A DNA stretch of 64,000 nt from Paralithodes platypus (taxonomy: Eukaryota; Arthropoda; Malacostraca; Decapoda; Lithodidae): NCBI GenBank assembly GCA_032716605.1, contig CM064523.1, positions 47,577,064 to 47,641,063 of the forward strand. The letters run 5' to 3'. The notes under the pieces are model-generated. The model was not told the origin of the DNA. It saw only the letters and a list, made by a program, of their open reading frames with translations, and did not search any database. Of the stretch, positions 20,828-31,275 are shown piece after piece (the stretch's first letter is position 1; each line of letters begins with the position of its first letter). The position numbers and the translations under genes are program-made.

Positions 20828-20860
20828 GAGAAAACCAGATACAAGGGATCTGGATTTCTC
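20828..20860 (+). other. Conserved LTR hairpin (solo LTR)
   Basis: Arm 20828-20840 pairs with 20848-20860 around the loop acaaggg; 12 of 13 pairs form, with one A-A mismatch. In the copy at 31276-31308 a G-C pair replaces the A-T pair in the outer stem, a compensatory change. Confidence 0.65.
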
Positions 20861-22014
20861 AAAGTTCACTTGTTAGTATTAACGTAATACTTTAAACAGT
20901 CGTGAGGACTTCGCTAGGCTACGAGCCGTTTTTGCTCGGTCACTGCTACCTTTTTGCCTACAGTACCCCAGCTAGACTTTACTCGATTAGTAGATACAGA
21001 ATAATATTGAAGCTTTCCTTATGTATGATATTGTTTATGCACTATTGATTTCATGTGTTGCAAGCTTGGCTACTTTAGTGATTAGTGGCCCACGAGCACA
21101 ATCCGAGTAGGCTATTGCCGTTGCATTTGCGGAGTACTTCCTTTTAATGTTTGCCATTTACTATTGCATATTCTTTTAATTATTCTTATGCCAATTTAAG
21201 CCTTTAATAGTATTTAATTGCCAGTGTTTTTGCTTATTGAATTACTGTTCAAAATCCGATACGTACTTCTTACGAGCATCCGAGAAGCATCTACTTTTTT
21301 CAGAAGATTCCTTGCTCGATGCTTAAGGACTATTAATTAACGTAACGTAATAGTGCCGATCCGAAGTAGAGGGTGATGGACTTCTTAAGTTCATAGTCAA
21401 GGGTGGATTACTTCGGCTTCGGCCAACACTATTCTTTGGTGTTGTTGTTTCTTACTTCATTGTTTGATTGTTGACCAGACTAGATCATTCCTGTCTCTTT
21501 ATTAGTCTGTTGTTGAACACTAGTACCGAGTTCTTGTATACCCCATTATAGCAGATTGAACCCTGGAGGGTATTGGTGTTTTTTGTTCGGCTGGCAGTAC
21601 TCAGGGGTTGGGATCGTGTGTTTCCGTTTTGGCAGCGAGCCGTATTAGAGTCCTGATTGAGAGCCCTTGTGTACCCGAGTGCCAGTTCGTAACAACTTGC
21701 TACACAGGGAATTATGTAAGGAAATTACCTAATTATAGGGTTTTTGCACTTGTGTTGCACGATTGTTGCAAGAGAACCAGTGGTCATACAAGGATGGTTC
21801 TGGTGTCATTGGAAAGCTCTGTTTACGCCCTTTCAGAAATAGATACTTGTTTTACGCTCTGGGTCTTATTTAGGCATGAAAATTATCACCTAAACAACCC
21901 TATTTAGGGTAAAAAAAAAACGCTGGGCGCTACGGTCAAATAGACCACCTAGCCCGCTAAATAAGGGTTAAGGTAGAAGGATATCATGCAGGAAATTACT
22001 TGTAAATAGGTAGC

Positions 22015-24332
22015 TTGTCACAATCTCCTGTAAAATACAAAAATTTCACAAAAAGTGACGCTTGTCAATGCAGACCTTCCCCTTTGCCTGCCCGTACGCC
22101 CTTGAAAGTGGGCAAATATTTCTACAAACAATCATTGATCAAAAGTGCAGCTAAAAAAGCACGTAGGGCAGCCGCAGAAAAGCATAGGGAAGCTGAAGAT
22201 AGCGATAATGACGCCGACCCTGGCCTAGCAACCACCCGCATTCCATTGTCCCGACGCCATGACACGGGACGCCGCGTGGGTTACCCACAGCCCTCGCCTT
22301 CATCTCTCGGTCAGGATGACCAAAGGGCCTCTTCAAGTGGTATTGGTGATGTGCCACAGGCCTCAACACACTGCAGAGCATTATTTCCTGCTGAAAAGCC
22401 CTCGGCTCGCCGCAAAAGGAGCCCAACTCCCGAGGCCTCGGCTCCAATTCTTGAAGCTCCCGCAGCCTCCCGTGCCCCACACCGCCGACGCCCGGTCACT
22501 TCTTCACCAGAATTGTCTCCTGAGGAGGATGCTGACGACCCCAACATTGCCCCAGATGACCTGACGTCGCCTGAGGAGGAAGAGGAAGAGGATGTGCCGA
22601 CAAATCGAGGGAGAGGTCGAGGTCGTGGACGTGGTCAGCCTGCCGACGCCGCTGCCCCTGGGCCTGGGCCTGGGCGTGGGCATGCAGGGCGTCCGCCTGG
22701 GCGTCCGAGTGGCCAAGGGCGTGTGCCAGGGCGTCCAGGGCGTGTGCCTGCTGCAGCACAACCTCGAGCATCAGTATCCGACCTGTTTGTGTGGACAGAT
22801 GGAGCTGATTTTGAGCCAGATTGTCCTGCCTTTGACGAGGTACAGATGGGTTCTGGGGTGTCACCAGCATATCCCTGTGGCCCAGATGCTACCCCCAGTG
22901 AACTTTTCTGTGGCTTCTATGACAATGAAGTCATGGAATACCTCGTCAAAGAGACAAATCACCACCATGCTATCTGTGCCAACTTTCTTGGGAGGAAGAC
23001 CAGTGCCAAGATGGTGGCATGGAGAGCTCTCACTGTGGCAGAACTATATGTGTTCTTGGCACTCACAATGCTGATGACTCATATAAGGAAGCACGTTCTG
23101 GCTGACTACTGGATCACTGGCGACATCATAACGACTCCATCATTTGGCAAATACATGTCCAGGGACAGGTACTTCGACATCCTCTCCTATCTCCACCTGA
23201 CAAACAACAAGGCAGTCCACCTTCCCGACTCATTATGGAAGATAAGGAAGCTGTATGACATGATACGTCATCGGTTCACCACATACCTGATTCCTTTCCA
23301 GAAGATGTGCCTCGACGAGTCTCTGGTCCTGTTCCGTGGTAGGCTGCACTTCCGACAGTATATCCCGTCCAAGAGACACTGCTTCGGCATCAAGCTCTTC
23401 GTCCTCTGCGACTGATTGACGGGGTATGTGCTGGACTTTATAGTCTACAGCGGCAAGGCTGGAGAAGTTGTGACTGACCCTCTCATTGGTTTTGGTGGCG
23501 CTGTAGTGAAGAAGATGATGGAGAGGCACTTCAATAATAACCACATCCTCTACACAGATAATTATTACACGTCGCCTCTCCTGACCAAGTACCTCCATGA
23601 CCGCAAGACCGGAACTGTCGGCACAGTCAAGGGCAAAAGGAAGGGCATGCCAGGCTACCCAACCAAGACGAAGAAGGCGGACATCTTCCACAAGAAGAGT
23701 GGCCCCATCCTCTCCTTCCACTGGCATGACCAGCGCAAGGTCAACCTCCTCACCACATGCCACAAGGCCCAGATGGTCGCCACAGGGAAGGTGGATCGAA
23801 CAACCAAGAACCCCATCCAAATCCAGCTGCTGTCCTGGATTATAACATCAACATGTGCCTCGTTGACAAGTCCAACATGCAGATGGGCTTCATCGACTGC
23901 CTGCGAACATCTTGCAGGTGGTACAAGAAGTTTATCCTGCATACGGTAGATATGTCGATCCTCAATGCCTACAACATCTACCGTCTGAGGACTCCAGGAG
24001 CCAAGAAGTACAAGTCCCTGTGGAAGTTCCACAAGCAGATGCTACTTGAGCTCCTGGCTAAACATGCGGGTACACCAGGCAGGCCAATACAAGGACCAGG
24101 CCAGCTTGACAGAACGGTGTGTGCTGAATTCTTCAGGAAGCACCAGCTCAGCGCCCTTCCTTTCAAAGCACCAGGTAGTAACGTTAGGAGTCAGAAGAGG
24201 TGCAATGTGTGCAGCCACACAACTCGCAGACCCTGCAAACCCACAAAAACCACTTGGGAATGCCTTAAGTGTCAAGTTGGACTGTGTGCTGGCACCTGCT
24301 TCAACGATTTCCACACTCTAACAAACTTTTGA
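22015..24332 (+). pseudogene. piggyBac transposase, one stop and one frameshift
   Basis: The frame opens at 22009 without an ATG (TTG at 22015), so the true start is missing or upstream. An RG/GRG-rich low-complexity stretch (about 22600-22770) precedes the DDE domain: LADYWITGDIITTPSFGKYM, KMCLDESLVLFRGRL (Asp codon 23314), HILYTDNYYTSP (Asp 23557), MCLVDKSNMQMGF (Asp 23865). All three catalytic Asp residues are present. A TGA at 23413-23415 interrupts the usual FVLCDxLTGYVLDF block, where the family has Cys. Near 23810 the frame shifts to 24332. The C-terminus is a Cys-rich finger (RCNVCSHTTRRPC, WECLKCQVGLC), as in piggyBac. The right TTAA end is at 25168-25171; no matching left end was found. 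Confidence 0.92.
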
Positions 24333-24780
24333 AGTGCAAGTGACAACAGTGAAAGTGACACTCAAATGTAGGCTAAGAATAATAATATAACTAAGTATAA
24401 GTGAAAAGGACACATAAGTAATAATAAGTGCCTTCAATAACAATATGAACAAGTGAAAGTGACACTAAAATATATATTTCTAACAATAAATACGTGAAAA
24501 TGACACTCAATAAGCCTAGGCCAGTCAAAGTGACAGTATAATAATAATAAAACTAAGTATAAGTGAAAGAGACACACACAAGTAATAATAAGTGTCTTCA
24601 TAACAATATGAATAAGTGACAGTGACACTATATATTATTAGCTTACCTAACAATACATAAAAGGGGAAATGACACTACCAATTATCAAAGTCCAGTGAAA
24701 GTGACACTAATAATCATAATAATAATAAAACGAAGTAATAAGTGACAGAGACACAAATAAGTTCATATAAATAACTTTAT
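24333..24780. repeat. Irregular tandem repeat rich in gtgacac
   Basis: Between the piggyBac stop and its right end the motif aagtgaaagtgacac recurs about ten times. A longer unit of roughly 162 bases is visible: ctaagtataagtgaaaagga (24390 on), then again about 24552 and partly about 24727. This could be a subterminal transposase-binding array or simple repeat growth. Confidence 0.7.
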
Positions 24781-24899
24781 TGAGTGAAAATAATATAATA
24801 ACTATAATAAATGACAGAATAACCAATAAAACACTATCAAATCGCTTCCTGGCATAATTGCGGGTGGAGCAACGAGTGCAACTGGGCGTCGTAGCCGGG

Positions 24900-25171
24900 G
24901 CCGCGGTTGAGTGTTCGGACGCGCCGAGGTAAATACGCGGCAAAAGTTACCTCCACTTCCATCACCATCACTCCGGAACCAGTTGAGCTAGAGAGCTCTA
25001 CTCAATGCCATTCTACGTAGGAAGGTAAGACGCTCATTTCTATATATGTTTGATTAATGTAGGTAATATATTAAGCGAGATTAGCCTTAGTTTACTTTTG
25101 TTGATATTCGACCAGATCGCCCGGATACGAGCTTCGTCATTAGGAGAGCCTGCCCGGGCCAGGAGGGTTAA
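24900..25171 (+). repeat. Right end of the piggyBac element with TTAA
   Basis: From the TTAA at 25168-25171 the complement reads ttaaccctcctggcccgggc, then aatgacg and ccgggcga; the MITE at 30406-30890 has the closely similar ttaacccttcctacccgggc, caatgacgg and cccgggcga at its right end. The match extends inward (gaaccagttgaSctt, agagctctactcaatgc). The MITE is therefore a non-autonomous relative of this piggyBac. Confidence 0.8.
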
Positions 25172-25201
25172 ACAAATGTGGCTATTTTTCTTATTCTATT
25201 T

Positions 25202-27007
25202 TTACCGGATAAGCATGTCTCTGAATATGTTAGGGAATAGGATCACTGATTTACGGGCCTCTTTCAACTTTAGTCGCATCACAATGTCTTCACGATCTGT
25301 GTCTTCCACTTCGCTTCTAGGAGGTGCCTTGAATGCGAGCACTTTGGCAGAGTCTTGGTCCTTGGGTACATCTGCCTTCCTGTAGAAGAAGATGTCGCAC
25401 TTATCTGCAGCCAGTTCCTGAACCCGACCAAGATAATGAACTGGGGCCTTATTCTTGAGGTTGTACTTAACAAGAACATAGTCTCCCTCACTAAGTTCTT
25501 GTTCAATGGTAGCGTCATCCCCCGTTATTTCTGGCTCAGTTGCTGGCTCTGGCTCTGGCTCACTCTTCTCACTCTCGTCGGAAGAAGAGTCAGAAGAAGT
25601 ATCTTGATGCCGGAGAGCTCGCTTCGCTGGCGGTCTTGCGACTAAGCCTGATAGGCCACTGTCCACCATGTCTTGGAGCGAGACACTTCTTCCAGGTGGC
25701 ACTTGGACTCTCCTTCCACGAGTTGCTCTATGCCTCACACTGGTCTCCCTCTTCTTCAAGTATGTCAGTAGTTGAGGACTGACATACTGGGCTCCGTCAT
25801 CGTCTTGTGGCACCCTACACATCTTGGCCAGGACACGCTCGGGATCAAAGGGATGGATGCCACAAGCTTAGAATGCCGCTAAGGAAAGGGGTGCCCACTT
25901 TTCGTCCATCTGCTTCATTAGGGTCAGGAGCCGTGGAGGCATAGCCCACTTGGGGAAGCTGGCCAGCTGTTTACCATCACCTTCCTTCCAGGCAGTGATG
26001 ACCTTCCTCCACACAGCTTTGAGGGGCCCATACACCGCAACATCCAGTGGTTGAAGGAAGTGAGTCGAGTTGGGGGGACAGAAGGTCAGCCGGATGTTGT
26101 GCCGCTCGCAGAGCTCGACGACCTTGTAGTTTAGATGGGAGGCGAGGTTATCTCCTATCAAAACCTTTGGTTCGTCGGCGGGGAGCGTCTGGCAGTATCT
26201 GACGGCGGCCTTCTCCAACCAGTCGACAAACACATCGGAGTCGAACCAACCGGATGTTGTGCGGTTGTAATGCACCCCTATTTGACCCCCAAGAATCCAC
26301 GAATCTTGCAGCCTTTCCCCCTTATACACAACATAAGGTTGCAGGACTGCTCCAGCAGCAGTAATAGCAAACATGATGGAGGTTGAGCTCTTGGTCGTGT
26401 TCATGATGCGTTCTGCGTGCTTGATCCCCTTTCGGAAGATCTGGAGTTTTCCTTTGTGATCGTCTGTCAGATTCGTTTCATCGTAGTTTATTATGTTGGC
26501 TGGGGGTACATTGACAAGCGTAGTGCGGAGGCGGTCAAAGTAGGTGGTTACATCTGCCTCCGACACAGTGGCCCGCTTCCTGGAGATGTTCTGGCAGGTT
26601 CGGAATGAAAGAAGAGGAGAGTGCCGTTGGAGGAAACCAGAGACCCAGTCCACTCCCGGTAGGTTGTCCTTGAACTCGGGAATGGCGCGATTCTGGCTGT
26701 CAAGGAGATGCTTGACAAACGTCCTTACTTCAGTGACGTCAAAGGCCATGCCAAAATCTCCCAATGATGCCAGATTCTGGGCTATAGACATCTCCTCAGT
26801 GCGGAGAAGTGCTAGTCTGCGGCCGATCTTCCGGGGTGACTGGGACCTCCCGGCATGTCACTGGTAGAGGCTCGTGGACGGGATGCCGTGCTTGGCTGCT
26901 CCCACACGTAGCGTATCTCCGTGCTCCATATCGATGAGAGCCCTGGCCACATCCTCTTCGGTGTAGTTGCACTTTGGCGCCCCCTTCTTCACATACTTGC
27001 GGACCAT
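25202..27007 (-). pseudogene. Tigger/pogo-family (DDE_1) transposase with two in-frame stops
   Basis: One minus-strand frame runs from ATG at 27005-27007 to the stop at 25202 (about 601 codons) with only two stops: TGA after STSLYQ (about 26855) and TAA after PLSLAAF (about 25868). The N-terminus is a Psq/CENP-B helix-turn-helix (YTEEDVARALIDMEHGDTLR, GAAKHGIPSTSLYQ). The nuclease domain shows INYDETNL, LIGDNLASHL and FLQPLDVAVYGPLK with all three Asp residues; then ACGIHPFDPERVL and an acidic Ser/Glu-rich tail. ttttttcttgttacag directly before the ATG looks like an intron 3' splice site. Inactive as read. Confidence 0.9.
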
Positions 27008-27017
27008 TCTGTAACAA

Positions 27018-27450
27018 GAAAAAAGATGCTATATATATCTACATAGTGAATAACATGGATATTCTCAATACCACCCCTTGATCTCAATTGCCCCACCCCT
27101 TGATCTCAATTGCCCCAATCTAGTAATTGGTCAAGATTTGGAACACTAATGAAATTACCTGATAGTTGATGTAGGAGAGTTTTCACGAGAATTTTTTCAG
27201 TTCTGTAGGTGATTTTCAGTTTTCTCTTTCAATTTGTCACTGCGCTACAATTCTTAGCGTTTAGCCTGAAAAAATTACCTGAAAAAGTAGTATTGGAGAA
27301 ATTAATACAAATGAAGTTTAATTTCACATAATTCAAGTTGAGATGCTTAATGCAACTCGGTGCATAATTGGTGGTCACACAGAACATTAAAAATATATCC
27401 TAGACTTAGTAATAACACAACAGTATAGTTTGTTCTCAAATGCCCCATTC
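27018..27450. other. No gene seen; short direct repeat
   Basis: Probable intron or 5' flank of the Tigger-type transposase. At 27076-27119 the block ccccttgatctcaattgccc is tandemly duplicated. No other structure is visible. Confidence 0.5.
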
Positions 27451-27454
27451 TACG

Positions 27455-27490
27455 GTATATATAATATATATATATAATATACATATATAT

Positions 27491-27556
<66 letters not shown>

Positions 27557-27578
27557 TTATATATTATATATACGGTAT

Positions 27579-27638
<60 letters not shown>

Positions 27639-27779
27639 TATATATATATATATATATTATTATGTTCCTTCCAACAACCAACTATACTCCTAAAATCGAT
27701 TAATGAAATTTTACAAACACATGTGGCAGTCCGTGGATTCGAATCCAGGATGCTCACACCGAAAATCAACACCTTATGC

Positions 27780-27833
<54 letters not shown>
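27455..27833. repeat. (TA)n microsatellite with a SINE inside
   Basis: Long TA runs at 27455-27657 and 27785-27833 flank SINE copy 3. The minus-strand frames of alternating Tyr/Ile are artefacts of the repeat. Confidence 0.9.
27658..27780 (-). repeat. tRNA-derived SINE, copy 3
   Basis: Matches copy 1 from its 3' end (27658) through the B box (ggattcgaatccacgg, complement) to the A-box region, where it ends at about 27780 in TA repeat. The 5' end of the head is missing. Relative to copy 1 the B-box strand has paired changes (gactcgaaccc to gattcgaatcc). Confidence 0.75.
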
Positions 27834-27835
<2 letters not shown>

Positions 27836-29132
27836 GTATGATCTAGCTCAATATTTGTCAGATTATAAATGACCTGAGTCATGTTTTATGGTTAGTTATG
27901 ATGTCAAGTCACTTTTTACGAATATCCCACTCAATGAAACAATTGATATATGTGCAAATTTAGCTTTTTCGGGAGTCGATAAGTTTATAGGATTGACAAA
28001 GAGAGTTTTTAAGAATTTAATATCAGTCTGTGTTAAAGATAACATGTTCCTATTTAATGGTGATCTATACAAACAGATCGATGGCGTAGCCATGGGATCT
28101 CCCCTGGGCCCCACTCTTGCTAATGTGTTCTTATGCTTCCATGAACAAAACTGGATTAACAACTGTCCCATTGCCTTCAAACCACTTCTCTATCGTCGCT
28201 ATGTCGATGATACGCTAGTATTTTTCCAGGAGAAAGGTCACGCTGTTAAGTTTTTAGAGTACCTTAATTCACAACATACTAACATTTCTTTTACCATGGA
28301 AGAAGAAAATGATTCTAAACTCCCCTTTTTAGACCTTTCAATAAACAAGAAGAATGGCGGTTTAACTCTCTCGATTTTTAGGAAACCAACCTTCTCGGGT
28401 TTAGGCACTAGTTTTTTCAGTTTCTGCCATTTTAATTTTAAACTAAATAGCATCAAGACTCTCCTCCATCGAGCGTTTAGCCTCTCATCTAATTATTTTA
28501 TGTTCCATAATGAAGTTAACTTTTTGAGGAAGTATTTTAGTAATAATGGATATACTGGATCATTCTTTGATAAACAACTAGGCAGATTCCTAAACAAGAA
28601 ATTCCAACCCAAAATGTCTATTCCCACAGCAAGTAAGGAGGTTATTTATTTTTGCATTCCTTATCTAGGTGACTGGACCAAGAAATTAATAATGTCTCTT
28701 GAGATTACCTTACTTAAATTTTACCCAGACAAGATCTTTAAATTCATACCTGTTAATAAGTTCACAATTGGTTCATTTTTTCATTTTAAAGACCGCCTGC
28801 CAGACAACCTACGCTCGTCAATTGTTTATAGTTTTAATTGTCCCAGTTGCCAAGCGGGATATGTGGGCAGCACTGTTCGCTCACTTAAGACTCGAGTTGA
28901 TGAGCATTTAGGTCAGTCTTACAGGACGGGTCAACCATTCACAAACCCTCCTCACTCTGCTGTGAGGGACCATTGCACTAAGGTATGTACAATTCCGCTA
29001 AACAAGGACAACTTTAAAATCATTGATAGTTGCTCTTCTATAAACTTGAGAATTTTAGAATCCCTTCACATTAAGAAAATTCAACCTAAACTCAATATTT
29101 CGACTTCTGCTTTCCCCTTAAGTGTTGCCTAA
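27834..29132 (+). pseudogene. Penelope-like element: RT and GIY-YIG endonuclease, 5'-truncated
   Basis: From ATG 27888 the 414-residue frame shows RT motifs MVSYDVKSLFTNIPL (motif A), QIDGVAMGSPLGPTLANVF (motif B), YRRYVDDTLVFF (catalytic YVDD) and FLDLSI, then the C-terminal GIY-YIG endonuclease typical of EN+ Penelope elements: NCPSCQAGYVGSTVRSLKTR with the CxxC insert. The same frame continues upstream to 27834 (YDLAQYLSDYK, then TGA, then PESCF), so the Met is internal and the N-terminal third is cut off by the TA microsatellite. From 27888 to the stop the frame is intact, ending FPLSVA. Confidence 0.93.
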
Positions 29133-29279
29133 TCCCCCATATGTTTTCAAATTTAAATGTTTAGTATCTATACCTTTTATTTTATTTAGTTTTAGGTTTT
29201 AGCGTTACTCAGATTTAAATCTACAGACTTTATATCCCTCAATAAATTAATGTTTTCGTTTTTGTTCACTTTTAGGTCA

Positions 29280-29335
29280 CTGATGATGGCATACACTATA
29301 TGTCGAAACGTTTGAAAATGTGTGTAATAAAGATG
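29280..29335 (+). ncRNA. Hammerhead-ribozyme-like motif at the Penelope 3' end
   Basis: ctgatga (29280-29286) is followed by a perfect 6-bp stem ggcata / tatgtc with loop cacta (29288-29304) and then gaaac (29305-29309), the conserved order of a hammerhead core. A weak third stem cgtt / aatg (loop tgaa) follows, but the expected UH cleavage dinucleotide is not present (tg instead). Hammerhead motifs are known from Penelope-like elements. This copy is probably a degenerate relative. A polyA-type signal aataaa lies at about 29327. Confidence 0.55.
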
Positions 29336-29340
29336 TTGGT

Positions 29341-29925
29341 TGTTACGTCCCTCGTCATTCTTTTCCTCCTATATATATATATTGTTTCGAGGGGAGCCGG
29401 GGAGAAACAGATGCTCTAGTAGCCTAGCTCACAGCACTGTCAAAAAGGAAACGCTGTAGCAAAAAGACACCAGTGCTGTAGTCAATGCACCCAATACTGA
29501 CCACCGTACTACACTACCTTGCAACAGACACACTCTTAACTACTTCAGACATATTATGTTCCAATAAGTCCGAGGAGGCGGGAGCCCCGGGATCATTGCC
29601 ACTGCCCCGCACTACACTCACAACAACACTGCGGCCGTTAGAATTATCGAAGGTGAATGAGGTTGCCACCAACGGTTTTATCGTAAGGTAACTTATCGGA
29701 CTTACTCAGCTCCATATGACGCTAGTGCATCATATAACTTATTATAGAGGTATGGAGATAAGTCCATATGACGCGATCGCATCATATGAATCTTTGGTTC
29801 ACTCTCCCATATGACGCGATCGCGTCATATATGTCGCAAGGAGTTAATATCTGACTTAAACACCAAGAAACGCAGGTTCTCTAGGAAAAGGGGTTATCTT
29901 CCTCTTTGCTCTATGGTATTGAAAA
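29341..29925. other. No gene seen; possible LTR remnant
   Basis: Starts with tgttacg, the plus-strand start shared by the gypsy LTRs, but no matching end or body was found. Contains three spaced palindromes described separately. Confidence 0.4.
29711..29832. repeat. Three spaced copies of a palindrome around gacgcgatcgcgtc
   Basis: ccatatgacgctagtgcatc (29711), ccatatgacgcgatcgcatc (29762) and ccatatgacgcgatcgcgtc (29810) recur every 48-51 bases. The third is a perfect 22-base palindrome centred on gcgatcgc; the others are one or a few changes away. Confidence 0.8.
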
Positions 29926-30108
29926 GACTAATTATATAGTATTCCACACTAAGGGGAAACGTACTGTAACGAATGAAAATGTATGCATTGGTGATAAGAG
30001 TCGTGGCCAGGGTGGATACTACAATTTTTTTGGGAGTGATAGTTGATTCAAAATTAAGTTGGTGTGAACATATTAAAACTATTCAAAATAAGTTATCAAA
30101 GGGAATAT
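29926..30108 (+). pseudogene. LINE RT fragment (palm/thumb)
   Basis: Translation gives NYIVFHTKGKRTVTNENV, a frameshift near 29997, then FLGVIVDSKLSWCEHIKTI and QNKLSKGI. This is the conserved (Y)LGV.(I/V)D..L.W..HI block of CR1/Jockey-type reverse transcriptases. The fragment stops exactly where the LTR homology begins (about 30109), which marks an insertion or deletion junction. Confidence 0.8.
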
Positions 30109-30405
30109 TCCAGAGTTAAATCTGCGATAGCGGGGTATCCTATAACTCGGTATAAATGCACTACTACTACAGGCTGATGATCTCTGATACAGCCTGATCA
30201 CAACAACATACAATTACGTTAATAATGTATACAAGGAAAAAGATAGAGAGCTTAATTAAATCACTGAAATGATTTAATGCAAACAAGAAGAAGGTATAAT
30301 TAAAGTTACTCTAAACAATAATAAACTGTCACTCCTATATTAAAGAAAGTAAATGAAAGTCCTAAAGCATCGAACAGGAATCTTCTGAAGAAAGTCTGAT
30401 GCTGC

Positions 30406-30890
30406 TTAACCCTTCCTACCCGTCTGCCTTAGGTAAGGACAGCTTGAAAGAAGGGCCGCTACCCGGTATGCCTTACCTAAGGCAGCAGGTTAATAGCCTA
30501 ATTAAGCTTGGTCTGAACGCCGTGCGTACGACATATGTCAACAAACCCAAGCGTTGCGTCACCGCACCTCCGAAAACAAGGAGAAGACTCTTCAATGTTA
30601 TTGTTCTGACGTCAGACGAAATTAGTGTCTGAAAAGCCCCCATATTGGCAACATCTCTGCAATATTGACTCCACTGAAATTGTCATCACAACTGAACCAG
30701 TTGACTTACAGAGCTCTACTCAATGCTAAAATACAGATTGAAAACCGCACTACGATTATAGATGAGTGGGAAAGTTCTAGCAGTGAAAATAAACATAAAT
30801 ACGGTAGCCTAGGCCTAGACGTTTTTCAGCCATTTCGCCCGGGTAGGGGCGACCGTCATTGGGTAAGACAGCCCGGGTAGGAAGGGTTAA
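30406..30890. mobile_element. piggyBac-type MITE, TTAA-flanked
   Basis: Perfect inverted ends ttaacccttcctacccg / cgggtaggaagggttaa, TTAA at both sides (30406-30409, 30887-30890). The uninterrupted site is seen at about 3812-3830 in the related LTR (gatgctaggttaagatgatt in reverse), which confirms insertion at a TTAA. Internal homology with the right end of the piggyBac at 24900-25171 makes it a likely passenger of that family. Confidence 0.9.
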
Positions 30891-31275
30891 GATGATCGAA
30901 TCGAATTTTGAACTGTTATATAAAGCAGGAACAGGATATGACAAGTGTATGGACATACAGCGTTAACTGGCAGAATAATAATAATAAATGCGTAATAGTA
31001 TTATCTCCAACAACAAAAGAAGTACTTCCTCAGACAACGTAAAAGCCCGCTCAGGTTGTGCAACTCGACAACAACCAAGGCTTACAATCAACGTGAATAA
31101 AAATGCTGCATACATAACATAAGAGTTTATAATCCTAATCAGGTGTCTGCTAGGCGAATAAAGTCTAGCTGGGATGTCGTAGGCTAGGAAACAATGGCTG
31201 AGCAAGCGGCTCGTAGCCTAGCGAGGTCCTTAAAACTGTACGGCCAAATTACGTTAAGTGACGGGGTGCTCTCTT

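Larger units (their letters stand above)
19849..21694 (+). mobile_element. Solo LTR of the gypsy lineage
   Basis: Starts tgtgacgc, ends cagttcgtaaca, 1846 bp, flanked by the 4-bp target duplication ACTT (19845-19848 and 21695-21698). Its 3' part (tcagaagattcc, ccctggagggtattggtg, gagagcccttg) aligns with the other LTRs here. No internal region remains, as expected after recombination between two LTRs. A TATA-like gggtataaaaggg at 20270-20282 followed about 30 bases later by ttcatcagaactcatt is a plausible core promoter. Confidence 0.9.
19634..21971. mobile_element. 488-bp TTAA-type MITE split by a solo LTR
   Basis: The right end reads ttaacccttatttagcgggc (complement, from 21971) and the left end tgaacccttaactggcgg, an inverted match with the TTAA target changed to TGAA. 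The interior is homologous, on the opposite strand, to 37835-38322 (shared ttcagcacgtaatgttgctg, caaggatSgtt, catgaaaat). Removing the solo LTR (1846 bp) and one 4-bp target duplication leaves exactly 488 bp, the length of the other copy. TTAA targets suggest piggyBac mobilisation; the ends differ from the piggyBac at 22-25 kb. Confidence 0.8.

Noticed and set aside
22151..24321. Minus-strand frames across 22-24 kb
   Set aside because: GC-rich antisense shadows of the piggyBac transposase.
27436..27781. Open frames of alternating Tyr/Ile
   Set aside because: They are translations of the (TA)n microsatellite.
29320..29335. Active hammerhead ribozyme
   Set aside because: The UH cleavage site is missing and the third stem is only four pairs with a wobble; kept only as hammerhead-like.
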